This document shows, one piece after another, positions 1 to 11,475 of a stretch of DNA of 64,000 nucleotides. Position 1 is the stretch's first letter. Each line of letters begins with the position of its first letter. The notes under the pieces were generated by a model that saw only the letters and a program-made list of their open reading frames with translations, searched no databases and was not told the origin of the DNA. Source of the stretch: Cunninghamia lanceolata (Eukaryota; Streptophyta; Pinopsida; Cupressales; Cupressaceae); NCBI GenBank assembly GCA_027924645.1, contig BSBN01000297.1, forward strand, positions 6,510,001 through 6,574,000, in the 5' to 3' direction. The position numbers were made by a program, and so were the translations under genes.

Positions 1-1336
1 CTTGTAACAAACCTTTGCAATACTCTAAATTTGCTTCTAAGCACTTTGATATGTTTTGTGTCTCACCTTGTGCTACACTCAGTTTTGAGATACCTGAAGT
101 ATAACCTCATGGCTATATTTGGTTCTGAACCCATAAGTGTAGCCTTGGTTTATTAAGTATGATTTCTGTATAAGTTTTATGAGATGATTTGGTTGTTATC
201 TTTAGATTTTCTAACCAAAGTTTATATTATGTTAGCAAATGATATTGATGTGTTTGTTGGGAGCATCTAGAAATCATAAGCACATGTCACCTATGGTGAT
301 GTAGAGGCAAATTGGATGGGGAAAGATAGATAAACTTGACAAGGTTCAACTACACCTACTAGCCCAAAAACAAAGATCTTTATGCAAAAGTGGGAACAGT
401 AGAAGGAAACTCTAGTATCATCATGGAAATGTTGGTTTGGGATGTCAGGGGACCCATTCCATCCATTGTCCAAGGTAGATTGGATTTCAGGTTGGTACTT
501 CCTTCACAAACCACCCAAAATGGCTTGTAGCCCTTCAAAACGACAACAGACCCAATAAATTTTGACTCAGATCTCTAAACTTAGATCTTAGACAATCATT
601 AGATACCCATTATGGCCTTCTATCACATACCCCAAACTTGGCATAGGTTGTTTTGGACGAACTATCTCAACCAATAACCCCTGTTAGTGACCTAATGCCT
701 CAATTAGGCCAAATTTACAAAGATACTACCAAAGAATGCAAGCCTAGAACTCAAAAAAAGGTTTGGACACTTAGTATATATTCTAAAACAAAGGAATTTG
801 TGGATTTTAGACTTCTACTAACTATTGTTCCCAAAAACACACCTTTGGTTCCTTCAATGTGCTCTTAAATTACACCTAACACATGGTTTTGTTAGGTTTC
901 TCAATGCAAACTCTTTCTCTACAAGTTCTCTGCCAGAAAAAACATCACAACAAACTAGCATAGTCCTACCATCATCCATTCCACTTACCACAAGTGGATC
1001 AGATCAGTGGAATGGCAAGGAGATGCATATTCCTCTACCAAAACCCTAGAGAAGGGTCTCACAACCAAGTTTGAAATGAAACCTTATAACTCCCTTCAAT
1101 ATTATTGTTAAGATGCTAAACTAAATTCAAATGCAAGACAAATCAATGTATAATCCAATCAAAATATGAGAAAATGATAACAAACTGGTACCTTTCTATA
1201 GTACGGCCTGTAGCATGTGCAAATTCAAAAAAAATAGTCTTCAAGGAGTAGTCTGAGAATAGAGGCTATATCTTTTCTTATAAGTGATGTCAAGACTTCC
1301 AACCAAGCTTGTTTGAAAGCTATCCCATCATGCTAC
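1..1336. other. Unassigned flank, probably interior of an old LTR element
   Basis: No open frame longer than about 75 codons and no recognisable protein motif was found. Because the stretch beyond the solo LTR (2453-4087) ends in a polypurine tract and LTR, this segment is probably the interior of the same plus-strand element, split by the solo LTR. That is inference from position only. Confidence 0.3.
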
Positions 1337-2447
1337 TGTAGACACCTAAAAATGTCTCGACCACAAACTGACTCCTGACATCCCTAAACATACCAATTTC
1401 CTTTCCAACCAATTAATTAAATTTTTATTTAATTAATTACCCCTTTCATTTCCTAAATCCACACCATTTCATCCCCAAAATTGAATTAATTTTGTTGATT
1501 CAATAGTCCAAACCTTAGCCAATTGATTTAATAAATATGCAAAATTTATTAAATCAATTCCCCCATTTTTCTTAAATCCAATTAATTAGTTAAAACCATG
1601 TTAACTAATTAATCCAGCCTACTAATTAGCCTATCCCTACCCTAGACAATTAAATAGCTATTATTTAATTGCCTACTCTAGCCTACCTCATCCTAGCCTT
1701 AGGATTAATTAATTAAATCACTGATTAATTAATCTTATCCTCCCTCTAATCCCTTCACTAATTTATTCCAGCCACATTAATTAGGTTAATCACCTTAATT
1801 AAGTGACTCAAACCCTCATTAGCACTTCTCTCCACATCCCCCAAATTTAAAATTCAAATAAATCACACATCACATTTACTCCTCTTACACATCCCTTACA
1901 CATGTCATAACTAATAAATATCCACTCTTCCCCAAATGAATTTTTAATTCATTTTACCCTTCCCCATGTGAATTTTTAATTCACAAATAATCCATCTCAC
2001 CCAACCTCATTTATTCACCCATTTCCCAAAAATGAATAAAAGATTTGCTTTTATTCCTAGCCCTCCATCTTCCAAGATCAAATCTAGGCCCTCCACATCA
2101 TTTTCATCCTCCACCATTGATCTCTCCAATCAACCTCCACCCTTGGATCAAAATCCCTTCCAAAAGTCTATAAATACAACCTCTCACAAGTCATTTTCAT
2201 CATCCAAGTTTATGCAAAGTTACCATGCCAAAATCATCCTTGAGTTAGATAGTGAGTTGCACAATTGAAGAGCATTTCACATTTGAATCCATAGTCTAGG
2301 GATAATCTTGGTCTTGGGAGCTTCTTTTGGGTGCAAAGGCTCCTTCTTTCTCTTGATGGGATTAGGTTTTGCATGTGAGGTATAATCTTGTGTTTGTATT
2401 GCATTTGATTTAGTGTTTTACCTTCAATTTGCTTTATCTAATCTACA
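1337..2447 (+). mobile_element. Solo LTR, family TGTAGACACC...AATCTACA, TSD GCTAC
   Basis: The segment starts TGTAGACACC and ends AATCTACA. It is flanked by the perfect 5-bp duplication GCTAC (1332-1336 and 2448-2452), so it is a complete LTR left after recombination removed the rest of the element. The body is rich in short AATTAATT-type inverted motifs. A TATA box (2169-2176) marks the promoter. A second copy, on the minus strand, is split around the Tat insertion at 7931-8505 plus 44060-44564; the two align along their whole length with numerous substitutions. The first ten bases are the same as those of the Tat LTR at 8506, so the family is probably a Tat-lineage relative (inference). Confidence 0.9.
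2169..2176 (+). promoter_or_regulatory. TATA box of the solo LTR
   Basis: TATAAATA about 830 bp into the LTR, followed by a CT/AC-rich stretch. The same box is found at the same relative place in the minus-strand copy (8189-8196). This suggests U3 of about 0.83 kb and R-U5 of about 0.25 kb. Confidence 0.6.
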
Positions 2448-3204
2448 GCTACATTCCCAAACAACCTTTCTTCCATGACACTTTTGTACAGGGGCAAGGC
2501 ACGGCCAGAAACAACGAATCAACTCAGGAAAAGCAGAAAACTTATTGTTTATTGTGATTTCTTCAACTACAATGTCTTCCCCATGATTTTCTCCTCTTAC
2601 AATGAATAGGAAGTGCTTTTAAGAAGCCTTCCAAAAAATTTAGATTGGTTGTCAAGGTAGTTAAGGTTGATGGGAGGTTTGAAACCTCTGAATTGCCTTT
2701 GCAACTGTCTCTTTTTGGACAACAACGAATGGTTTAGGCATAACAATGCCTTCAAACAAATTTACAAAGTACTTAGGCCTTGAACAAGGCATTAGACCTC
2801 TTGACATCCTTCTAGACTTCTTGACATCATTTTAAACTTCTTGCCATGCCTTGACAATGCTCACAAAACAAGAAGACTTACATGACTATCCTCCATGGTG
2901 TTATGACAGCAATAGACTTTTGGACCAAGTCCTTATTACAACATGGCATTATGGCCTTAGTACATTATGAGAATGGTCTCTAGGACCTTATTAAACAAAA
3001 CAAGATGAACATCAAAGCAAGATGAATGGTCTTCTTGGTGCTCCTACACTATATGGGGCATGGGATTTGCGAAAGCTCTTATTCCCTTGTGTGTTTTTAC
3101 TTTACCTTAAATGTGTTTGATACCAGCAAGCGGGATCAACCACTTTAAGGTGGGGGCATATATTATGGTATTATGCTTGGATATTTTAGACATTGTGCTA
3201 AATC

Positions 3205-3400
3205 ATGTTTGCATATGCTTCCTTTTCATCGTAAGGCGTCCATAGATGTAGGTGGGGTTGTGTACTTTGTTTTGTTTTGCGTATACCTCCTTTTCATTGT
3301 AAGGCATCTGCGGGTGCATGTGGGCTTGTATACTTTGTGCATGCTTCCTTTTCACCGTAAGGTGTCTCTAGATGTGGGTGAGGTTGCATTTTGAAATCCC
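3205..3400 (+). repeat. Three degenerate tandem copies of a 60-70 bp unit
   Basis: Each copy contains CTTCCTTTTCA(T/C)CGTAAGG or a close variant followed by a GATGTGGGTG-like segment. Copies begin near 3211, 3281 and 3341. Unit length varies between about 60 and 70 bp. A frame crosses the repeats, but only because stops are rare in this composition; no protein is claimed. Confidence 0.7.
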
Positions 3401-3539
3401 TTCTATGGAAGGTGGGATTGTGTCTTCCCTTGAGTAGTTGCACATTCTTTTGAAAGTCCTCTATGGAGGCGGTGTTGGATCTTGAGTTATTCACCCTTAA
3501 GCGTGTCTTTGGTGGTTGTGGTAGTGTAGCTCAACCATC

Positions 3540-3780
3540 AGGTGTGGAGTGTAGCAATGAGCTCCTTTCTATCACCCATGTTTGTTGTGTATAAGATGTA
3601 TAGTGTGTCGATGACATACTCTACAATGCTTGTGTATTCCATGTGTTTTTCATGTCTTTCTTGAGTGTATTGCATGTTTTTAGTGGTTTAAAGGTGCGTA
3701 GCGATGAGCTCCCCCCACGTTGTGTGTTTTGTGTGCCTTTGATGGTGGCATGTAGCAATGAGCTCCCCCCATCACCTAGT
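3540..3780 (+). repeat. Three spaced copies of a GTAGC(A/G)ATGAGCTCC motif
   Basis: The motif recurs near 3551, 3698 and 3750, each followed by a C-rich run (CCCCCCA or a variant). It is probably part of a longer, decayed tandem array in retroelement 3' noncoding DNA. Confidence 0.6.
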
Positions 3781-4087
3781 TAGGGTTATATAATTATTTA
3801 ATCATGTCTTCTCTATGTGTATGCCTTGTGTATTGTGTGACTGTGTTCATGTCTTCTCCATGTATTACATGCTTTACTATATTCATCTTGTATTGTGTGC
3901 TTCCTTACTGTATTCTTTGTGTCTTATGTGACTGTCAAGTGTTTTCTTATGTTTGCTTAAGCTCGAGGGCTAGAAATGGTCTTCCAAACCTAGGGTGTGT
4001 CTTCACTCTAGTGTTTGATGTGCTTCGACTGTACTTTAATGCATGTAATGATCATAAGGTCATACACACATTAAAGTGGGGGCTAAA

Positions 4088-5261
4088 TGTTATAGAGTAA
4101 AAAGTAGACACTTGCCTTTTTACCTCCTTGTTTATCTCCTAGGTACTTGTGATAACATTATACATTCCAAATATTCATCCCGATGCAAAATCTCCTGAAA
4201 CCCATGTAAATTGGGAATTAGGGCCCATATTCTTAATTACCCCAGACCAAAAAGGTGCCTTGGGACTTGGGCACCCATGCCCAAGTCCTCCCTGATTGGT
4301 CAGGTAAATTTCAATGTATGTCGGCATAGGACCTTTATAAGGGTTTCTCCTTGTCGGTTTTTTTAGTTAATTTCACAAATGTTAGTGTGAAAGCATATAT
4401 AAGTGTGTTTTTGAATTCATTATGAACCTAGATAAACAAAATAGAGATAGTCAACTTGAAGCATTGGAGTAAAGAGCATTCAAAGCATTCATTGTGATTC
4501 TAGAGCAGATTTTGTATTGTCATTGTGTGTTGTTGCAGGTTTTGAAGTTATCACCTATCTCTCCTTATGAGTTGAAGAGCATTCATCCTCCTAAGGGTTT
4601 CATCACATAGGTTACAGGTGCAAGATCCAGAGAAGTGAAAACATAGGAAGACTGAGTAAGGAAAAGGGTTTCAGGATCTAACATCACTTCAGAAATATTC
4701 CTCTGCAGAAGACTTGGGTGCCTGTGAAATAGTCCTTCTACCTAAACATACATCAGATCCGGCATCAGGACAGTCATTGTAAGATTTCTCTAGTTTGTAG
4801 TTTCTGAAGATTCCATCTTCCTAGACTTGGGCACCCACGAAATCGTCCTGTAACATTCTATCTTCTGGGACACATGTTCTGATATTTTCCTGATCACTCT
4901 TGTGAAATTAGTTTCCAATTATCTACTATACATCTCCTATTATAATCAGATCTTTGCAAATATAGGGTTTAGTGCATTGATTGACCTAGGGTTTGATAAA
5001 AGTCTTGATTAATTTAGATCTTTCCATGGCACTTATGAGTACAAGATCTATAGCTAAGTCCACCTCCATTTGGTAGTGATTTGGCTTAGCCTTGTCCTTG
5101 AATGTTATTGTGGAAGAGGGTTTGATCTAGTGTGCATGCTAGTCTTCTTCATCCTCTTTTTCATATATAACACCTTTGTGTAGTCACCCTAAGCACTTTC
5201 ATTTCATATTTCTCATTATGGAATATCTTGTTAGACTGTGCCAGGAATTGGGTGTTTAACA
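4088..5261 (+). mobile_element. Probable LTR (TGTTA...TAACA) of a plus-strand element
   Basis: It begins TGTTATAGAG right after a polypurine tract and ends with GTGTTTAACA, giving inverted ends TGTTA/TAACA. A TATA-like ATATATAAG at about 4397 lies in the first third. No second full copy lies in the window, so the 3' boundary rests only on the terminal inverted motif and TG/CA rule. It is not clear whether this is a 3' LTR of the element to its left or a solo LTR. Confidence 0.5.
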
Positions 5262-5761
5262 TAGATCTTTTCATGGTTTAAAATAATTTTCCATTGAATA
5301 TTGCATTATCTTTATAGCGTTGTGAGATATATGGTTAAGCAAAGATTGGTTTTATTTAAGATCTGTCTACTTCTACATCATGTCATGGCTCTAGAATTTT
5401 AGAGTTAGAGTTTTATGAAAACCTTTCCTTTTTTTTTACCTTATCTATTGATACTTTTTTATCCAAGTGGTTAGTTTAGGATTAGATTTAGGAAGAGCAT
5501 CAAATAATTGAAAATTAGATGATTAATATTGTTTCTAGCAATAAATTATATTTAGATTTACAAATCTAGGAAATATTTATGGCTTAAAGGTCAAATCAAA
5601 TTTTGTCATTTTTAGATATAACCCTATTGTTAGGTTTTAGTGAACAATTTTTGTAAGTCCCTTTGTGTAAATAGTAATTTGCATCAACTACTAAGTTATC
5701 TTGTAAATCCAAGACCTAGTTGGGAGAGACCTTTGGGTAGTCATTTTCCATTCTTTGGGAT
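5262..5761. other. Unassigned AT-rich stretch
   Basis: No recognisable motif. It directly precedes the gypsy protease remnant and could be the 5' part of the same decayed element. Confidence 0.3.
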
Positions 5762-6260
5762 TTGATTCCTTTCAGGAGAGGTAAGGTACTCGGTATCTTA
5801 TCTAAGTTGAGAAATGTGCAAAAAAACCCATCAATGGGTCCATTATATGCAATAGATGAAATGCATGATCGTGTCATTGATGATATCCTTGTTGATTCTA
5901 TAGATCAATCTAAAATATGCATTGAAGAGTTCCTAGTTTCTAAACATTTAAAGCCAAATTCTTACACACATTTAGGAGTATTTTTAAAGATGACAATTAG
6001 ATTATTGATTCAAACTTTGGGTTGTGTTATCTTATTGCTTAATATTGGACCTAAATAAGTACAAATATCATGTCATGTTATTGCATCTTCTGATAGATTT
6101 TATTTACTACTTGGTAGAACTTAGAACACTTGAAAGTGGTACCTCCAGTCATGCATCAATGTGTAAAATTTGTTCATGAAGGTAGAGTTGTTAAAAATAC
6201 ATGAGATTTTACAAGCCTATTGTAGAATTGAACCATTTAATTTTAAACACTTACATATGA
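5762..6260 (+). pseudogene. Degraded Ty3/gypsy aspartic-protease (C-terminal half) remnant
   Basis: A 98-codon frame from 5762 ends at 6056. Reading on past its stop gives a segment with CHVIASSDRFYLLLGR, typical of the C-terminal half of gypsy proteases, where a LLGRPW-like motif follows a beta-strand. After a frameshift near 6117 comes HLKVVPPVMHQCVKFVHEG, which matches the following segment of Athila/Tat-like proteases (VPS..HQCLKF). The catalytic D-T/S-G triad was not found, and RT, RNase H and integrase are missing downstream. This is an internally deleted relic on the plus strand. Confidence 0.6.
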
Positions 6261-6899
6261 TGAAACCTTTTGGGAAGAGGATGACCTCTTAGAGGTGGGC
6301 ATTTCCAACTATGTACTTTGAGACATTGAGCACTTCTATATCTATATAACTATAGTTTTTTCATTTGATTTCGTTCCTACACTTTGGCCTTTTGTTTGTG
6401 CCTTGTTTTTTGTGCTTCTTCTATTCTCATTTCACCTTCTATATTATTAGTGATGTTCTTTTTCATATTTTCATTTCACCTCCTATATCATGATTGTTGT
6501 TCTATTTCCTATTCTCATTTCACCTACAAAATTATGATTATTGTGCTTCTCCTACTCTCATTTCACCTTCTTATTATGATTATTGTGTTCTTCCCACTCT
6601 CATTTCACTATCTATATTATGTTGAAGGCTTTATTTTCCCCACATGGGGGGCATCTCCTTATGTCATTATCACCTATGCTCTTTGTCTCACTTTCATATT
6701 TACTTATGTTCATTTATTTTTCTCTCTACAAACCTTACCACTTTTTGGTTGCTTACTTGTTTGTTATTTACATGTTACCATGTTACTATGTTTTGATGAC
6801 CCATGACATTTATACACTATACACCTCTGATGCCTACTACATACCATGGTCATAATGGCTTTTTCATATTTTATGATTACTTATCTTGGTCTTACTAGA
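6261..6899. other. Pyrimidine-rich 3' noncoding flank, left side of the E1 insertion
   Basis: The stretch is T/C-rich with repeated CATTTCACCT-like motifs from 6420 to 6615. It continues, after removal of E1, into 51745-52858, which has the same composition (repeated TTCATGCTTAT). Short frames here reflect the low-complexity pyrimidine strand and are not genes. Confidence 0.5.
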
Positions 6900-7930
6900 T
6901 GTTGGTTCCCAAATCTACACACATCGAACTCTAAAGATTTGCCAGTTCTTATGATCAAATTCAATGAGAGGTTTGGCCAACAAAGTGGGAGATTACTCTT
7001 CACTTATCTCCCCTGCACTTCAAGCTCTACCAATCCTAAGGGGTATTCCCTTATAACAATCAATAGATCTACCCTTTACAATATCAAGCAGAAATGTTCT
7101 CATAAACATGCACCAAGATTTATAAAATTCTCCCAAAATTGGCAAGGTTCTTGGAGATTTTCACATTACTGGCCTTGAGAACATACATTAAAACCTACAC
7201 AAACTACGACAAAACAAACTGAAATACTTTAATTGATTTATCTTCAGATTTTCTATTCTCTCTGGACTCTTATGCAAATAAGTTCCTAGATCAGTGTTTT
7301 ATCAAGGGCAACAAAGTCAAAACTTTACACTGCAAATGTTTCTTTTCTGACACTAAAACTTCATACCTAGAGGACTAATAATAATATTACTGCATTATAG
7401 TAATCGTCCAAGGAAGAGTATTTTATGCAATTCTACTTTAATAATCCTGAATGTAACACACTACTTCATATGCCTTACTCAAAGCGTATTTAATCCATTC
7501 CTTAAATGGAAGTAGTAAATAAGACATTCAATGCAACAAATATGCATAGATGATATCCAAAACCCTTGATTCCTTCATTCACAAAAGCAATGCATACATT
7601 CAAGGAGACAATTGCAAAAAAATACACACATAGTGTTATTTATACATTCCAATCTAGATTGAAAATTGTCATTCAAGAATTTATTCATATGTAGGTACAA
7701 TCTTGTTCCACAATCTTGACAATGCACCTACTATGCTACAAAAACTATTCCCTAAGAATTTGGATATCTTGTATCCAAAGTCTAGAAAAGAATCCCTTTC
7801 CTAGCAGCTAAATCCACCTTCCAAGAATGTGGATCAAAAGTGGATCAGTGGATCCCTTACTACAACTTTGAAACCCTATATATAGGCAAACTATGTCAGC
7901 CAGGATTTCCTTAGTACAATTTTTTAAGTT
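6900..7930 (-). repeat. E1 left (3') LTR, first part
   Basis: This part matches 48949-49774 of the right LTR, which lacks about 200 bp present here around 7170-7300. It is cut at 7930 by the solo LTR insertion (target AAGTT, 7926-7930) and resumes at 44570. A TATATATA box at 7877-7884 has its counterpart at 49721-49728. Confidence 0.88.
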
Positions 7931-8505
7931 TGTAGATTAGGAAATCAAATCAAAGGTTAAACATAAACTAAATGCAAATTGAAACAAAGAGTTTATACTT
8001 AGACATGAAAACCCAATCTCATTAAAGGGAGAGGAAATTTGCACCCAAGAGCTCCTACGACATGATAAACCTTAAATAATGATTTCAATGTGAAATGCTA
8101 TCTCAAAGACAACTCACTAATTAGCTCAATAGATATTTGGTCATGATAACTCTACTTGAAAATTGGATCCCAAAATGGGTTAAAGATGTATTTATAGAGA
8201 TTTTAGAGGGATTTTGATCCAAGGGTGGAGATTGGTTTGGAAGATCAATGGTGGAGGATGAAAGTGATGTGGAGGGCCCAGATTTGATCTTGGAGGAATG
8301 GAGGGCTAGGAATAAAAGTAAATCTTTTATTCATTTTGGGGAAAGGAGGAATTAAATGAGTGTGGGTGAGATAGAATATTTAAGAATTAAAGATTCATAT
8401 GGGGAATGTAAAATGAATTAAAAATCCATTTGGGGATAGGTGGAGATAAATGAGGTATGGGGGTGGTAAGGGGTTTGTAAGAGGAATTAATTGTGATGTG
8501 GGATA
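7931..8505 (-). mobile_element. Minus-strand solo LTR, left part (TSD AAGTT)
   Basis: The solo LTR starts (plus-strand view) TGTAGATTAG after AAGTT (7926-7930). It is interrupted at 8505 by the Tat element and finishes at 44564, followed by the second AAGTT (44565-44569). Rejoined length is about 1080 bp, like the plus-strand copy at 1337-2447. No internal region is present, so it is a true solo LTR. The Tat target GGATA is at its right end (8501-8505). Confidence 0.92.
8189..8196 (-). promoter_or_regulatory. TATA box of the minus-strand solo LTR
   Basis: TATAAATA on the minus strand at the position equivalent to 2169-2176 in the plus-strand copy. Confidence 0.55.
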
Positions 8506-9650
8506 TGTAGACACCCTAAAATGACCATGTCGTTGCATTACTTGCATTTCGTAATCTGTCAAATCGCTTGCATTTCACACATTAATTAAATAATCTAATT
8601 ATTTAATTAATTTCACCAAATTCTTCTAAATCACAAAATTGCGACATTAATTAAATAAATCCTCGTTATTTAATTAATTAAATCAAATTCCTCTATTATT
8701 CTTTCACAATTAAATCATTTTAATTATTTAATTAGATCATTATTCTCTTTCCAAAAATCAAATCCACATTAATTAAATAAATCCAATTATTTAATTAATT
8801 CATCACAAATTCTATCTTATCTGCAATTAAATAATTCTTAAATTATTTAATTAAATTAAAATCATTCTTCCAAAATCATGCACAAACAATTAAATAAATT
8901 TGTTTATTTAATTTGCTTTCAAATCTTCTAAATTAAATAATTCTAATTATTTAATTACTTCTTCCAATAATATCTTATCTAAATTTAAATAAATCAATTA
9001 TTTATTTAAATTGCTTTTTCTTCTAAATTTGAGTTAGCTCTAATATAACTCAAGCTTTCTTGCTCATGAAATTAAATATTTCTAATATTTAATAAAGCAA
9101 AATATCTTCTTTTCTCATGCAAATCCCTTCTTCTTGTTTTAAATCACTTAACTGACTATTACATTCTGTTAATTACTTTAACTCATTCTTCTATTCTTGA
9201 CAACTCCTCTCATGCAAAAGAAAGCAAGACACTTGTCTTCTTCTTATTCGTTGCACGTTCTTCAACTTATCTCTTCCGTTGATTCTTCTAAATTATCTGG
9301 ACCGTTGATTGATCTTCATTGAAACCTATATAAACCCCCCTCATCTCCTTCATTAAGCCTCTCTCTCTTCGATTTTATTCTTAGGCATACTTAACAGGAC
9401 TTTGAGCATACTACAATTTGATTGAGCAACCTTATGATCTCTTAACATTGATCTCTTGAGTACACTAATTGCTTGTTGCAGCTATGGTTTCACAAGTTCA
9501 TTGAGTAATCCACACATCTCCAAAGGGAACAATACAAATTTTGGTAAGAGCTTTCATTTGTCTTTGATTTTATGATAATGGCTTTTACTTAGATTGGTTC
9601 GCTTTATGTGATCAATTTTTGGTTTTATTAGTTTAGATTTAATCGATTTA
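8506..9650 (+). repeat. Tat 5' LTR
   Basis: It aligns with 42898-44040 almost base for base: AATTAATTAAATAA-type motifs to about 8960, a TATA box, and CTTCATTAAGCCTCTCTCTC after it. Similarity stops at about 9648. The last 14 bases of the 3' LTR (44041-44054) are not found here, so the true 5' LTR end and the primer binding site remain uncertain; the 5' LTR could extend further. Confidence 0.85.
9327..9334 (+). promoter_or_regulatory. TATA box of the Tat 5' LTR
   Basis: TATATAAA followed by a C run, about 820 bp into the LTR; repeated at 43719-43726 in the 3' LTR. It is the likely sense promoter of the element. Confidence 0.65.
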
Positions 9651-11281
9651 GCCCAGCAGCAGGTCACATCAGTGACCAGGAGCCAGTCACAGGGGGCTAA
9701 GACAGACCCCTCTTCAATGAGCTTTTTAAACTAATATGCGATTTTCAAACCTCATTATCTTGGTCATATGGACACGTATTCTAGTGCTTTTTTTAAAAAA
9801 ATAGGCTAGAATTTCGTGATCTACATTGTGGAGAAATTGGTTTTTTCTCAAAATTCTCTATTTTTTCCAAAAATTGATTTTCTCACTGCTGTCTCTATCT
9901 CGTCACAGTTTTTAGACCTTCCAAGCTTCATAACTTTCACAAACGGACTCGGATTCAGGTGATGTTTTTTTTGAAAGTTGATATTTTTCTGTCCTCTACA
10001 CAGTGGTAATATTTTTTAAGGATTTTCTGAGATTTATTTTTTAAGACCACTCATTGGCCTATTCTCAATCTATGACTTCAAACACTTGTTAACTTTTGAG
10101 TTTGTGTGGACCTAATATCACTTGTTGTAGCTTCTTATCAATCACACAGAGCAAATAGGTTTTCTAACATGTTCGTGCAGGATGAGCGTTGAAGAAATTT
10201 TGATTTATCTCACTAAGTCTTAGAAACACATTGTCTTCTTAAGGGTTAATTGAACAAATTATTTTTGGCAATCTAAGTCTTAGGAACATACTGCTTTTCT
10301 TAAGAGACAATGGACATGTATGCAAAAACATCTCAATTTTCTAAGGGACAATCGACATGAATGCCAAACACTTCAATTTCATAAGGGACAATTGACAACT
10401 ACAAATGTGTGTGTGCCTAATTTAGTTGCACCTTTTTTTTTATAACGGGACAATTAAACCTTTGTTTGACGTACTTGCTTTTACATTTCAATACTTCCTT
10501 TAGAATGGCCTACTTTTGGATTGCGCTTCATCCAAAAGGGACAACCCTAAGTGGAGTTTTCCTTTGAACCGCTTTATAAGAGGGATAAGGCGAAATCCAA
10601 GTCCTAACCGACGTCAGCGTTACCTTGTGGTGCCAAACTAAAAAGAGGTGTACTAGCTCTTTGTGGAAATGATTTTCACATTAAACGAAGTGTTTGATAC
10701 TCTTAGTAGGATTGGTTAAAGCTTTTAGTAGCTTGTCGCATTGCTCATAAGGCGTTGGTCCCTCAAAGTTACTAAGAACCATTTTAGATAGAGACTACTT
10801 GACCTACCTCCGAACATTGCGGTAATCATCAATGCAAGGGGAATCGATTTAAGCCCTTAAGATACTCACCATTGGCTCCCTTGAGAAGAGATAGTATTCC
10901 CTTGGCTATAAAGCCCTTGTGACCTACTTGAGCTTTCCAAGGGGAGGGTGAGATATCCCTACCTAACGTCTCTCGCAAAGATACAAAATATCTGACACCT
11001 TTATGGAATGATATTTTTATCGACGGAGTATTAAGCTGTGAGCTAATCTATTGCAATGAAACCTTGTCTCTAGGGATAAAAAGTGCTTGTTATTGTTTGC
11101 AATTGTCTTATACTTGTGGAAACATTGGGCTTGTTTTGAGCCTCGAACATACACTATTTGTTGTGTCAGTCCCTTGTTTTTGCCAACATTGTTTGCTATG
11201 TTTTCTCTTGCCAAACAAATCCAATCAAAAACAGAAACAATCTATCAAAAATTTGCCTTTTAGAAGCATTAGACACTACTT
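9650..11281 (+). other. Tat 5' leader
   Basis: Noncoding leader between the recognised LTR and the minisatellite before gag. It holds an inverted pair GGTCACATCAGTGACC (9662-9677) right after the LTR similarity ends, and the tandem repeats at 10214-10400. A TGGTGCCAAACT segment near 10629 has the look of a tRNA-complementary site, but its distance from the LTR is too great to call it a primer binding site. No open frame with recognisable similarity was seen. Confidence 0.5.
10214..10400 (+). repeat. Degenerate tandem repeats, (T/C)TAAG(T/G)... units of 40-67 bp
   Basis: Copies start near 10214, 10274, 10341 and 10381. The first two share TAAGTCTTAG(A/G)AACA, and the later ones share TAAGGGACAAT(C/T)GACA. 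An isolated ACGGGACAATTAA at about 10445 may be another relic copy. Confidence 0.6.
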
Positions 11282-11475
11282 CAGCGCCTTTGGTATTACA
11301 GCAGCTCACCCTTGGTGGTACAGTAGCTCACTTTGGTAACCTTAGCTCGCCTTTGGCATAGCAGTAACTCACCTCTGGTAGCTCAGTCCATCGCCTTTGG
11401 TATCATAGTAGCACGCTTTTGGTTGCACAATCCTACGCCCTTGGTCAAACAGTATAGCGCCTTTGGTCCAGATAC
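11282..11475 (+). repeat. 22-bp minisatellite in the Tat leader
   Basis: About nine imperfect head-to-tail copies of a unit close to CGCCTTTGGTATxACAGTAGCT; most units are exactly 22 bp. CTTTGGT or CCTTGGT is the best conserved core. The array ends immediately before the first long gag frame. The same motif, inverted, fills the intron of the antisense gene at 41887-42380. Confidence 0.8.

Larger units (their letters stand above)
2453..4087 (+). other. 3' noncoding region of an LTR element, ending in a polypurine tract
   Basis: No coding potential was seen. The stretch holds two sets of degenerate tandem repeats (3205-3400 and 3540-3780). It ends with a purine-rich tract at 4072-4087 (AAAGTGGGGGC followed by TAAA) directly before the TG of a probable LTR. 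A very similar arrangement (CACACATCAAAGTGAGGG then TG) occurs at 52839-52860, so two related element ends may be present. Confidence 0.5.

Noticed and set aside
3804..4100. 98-codon Cys-rich frame that could be taken for a secreted cysteine-rich peptide
   Set aside because: It lies in T/G-rich 3' noncoding retroelement DNA with repeats on both sides, has irregular Cys spacing, and runs through the polypurine tract into the LTR start.
6384..6806. 140-codon hydrophobic frame resembling a membrane protein
   Set aside because: Produced by a pyrimidine-rich low-complexity strand; no family match, and repeats of CATTTCACCT underlie it.
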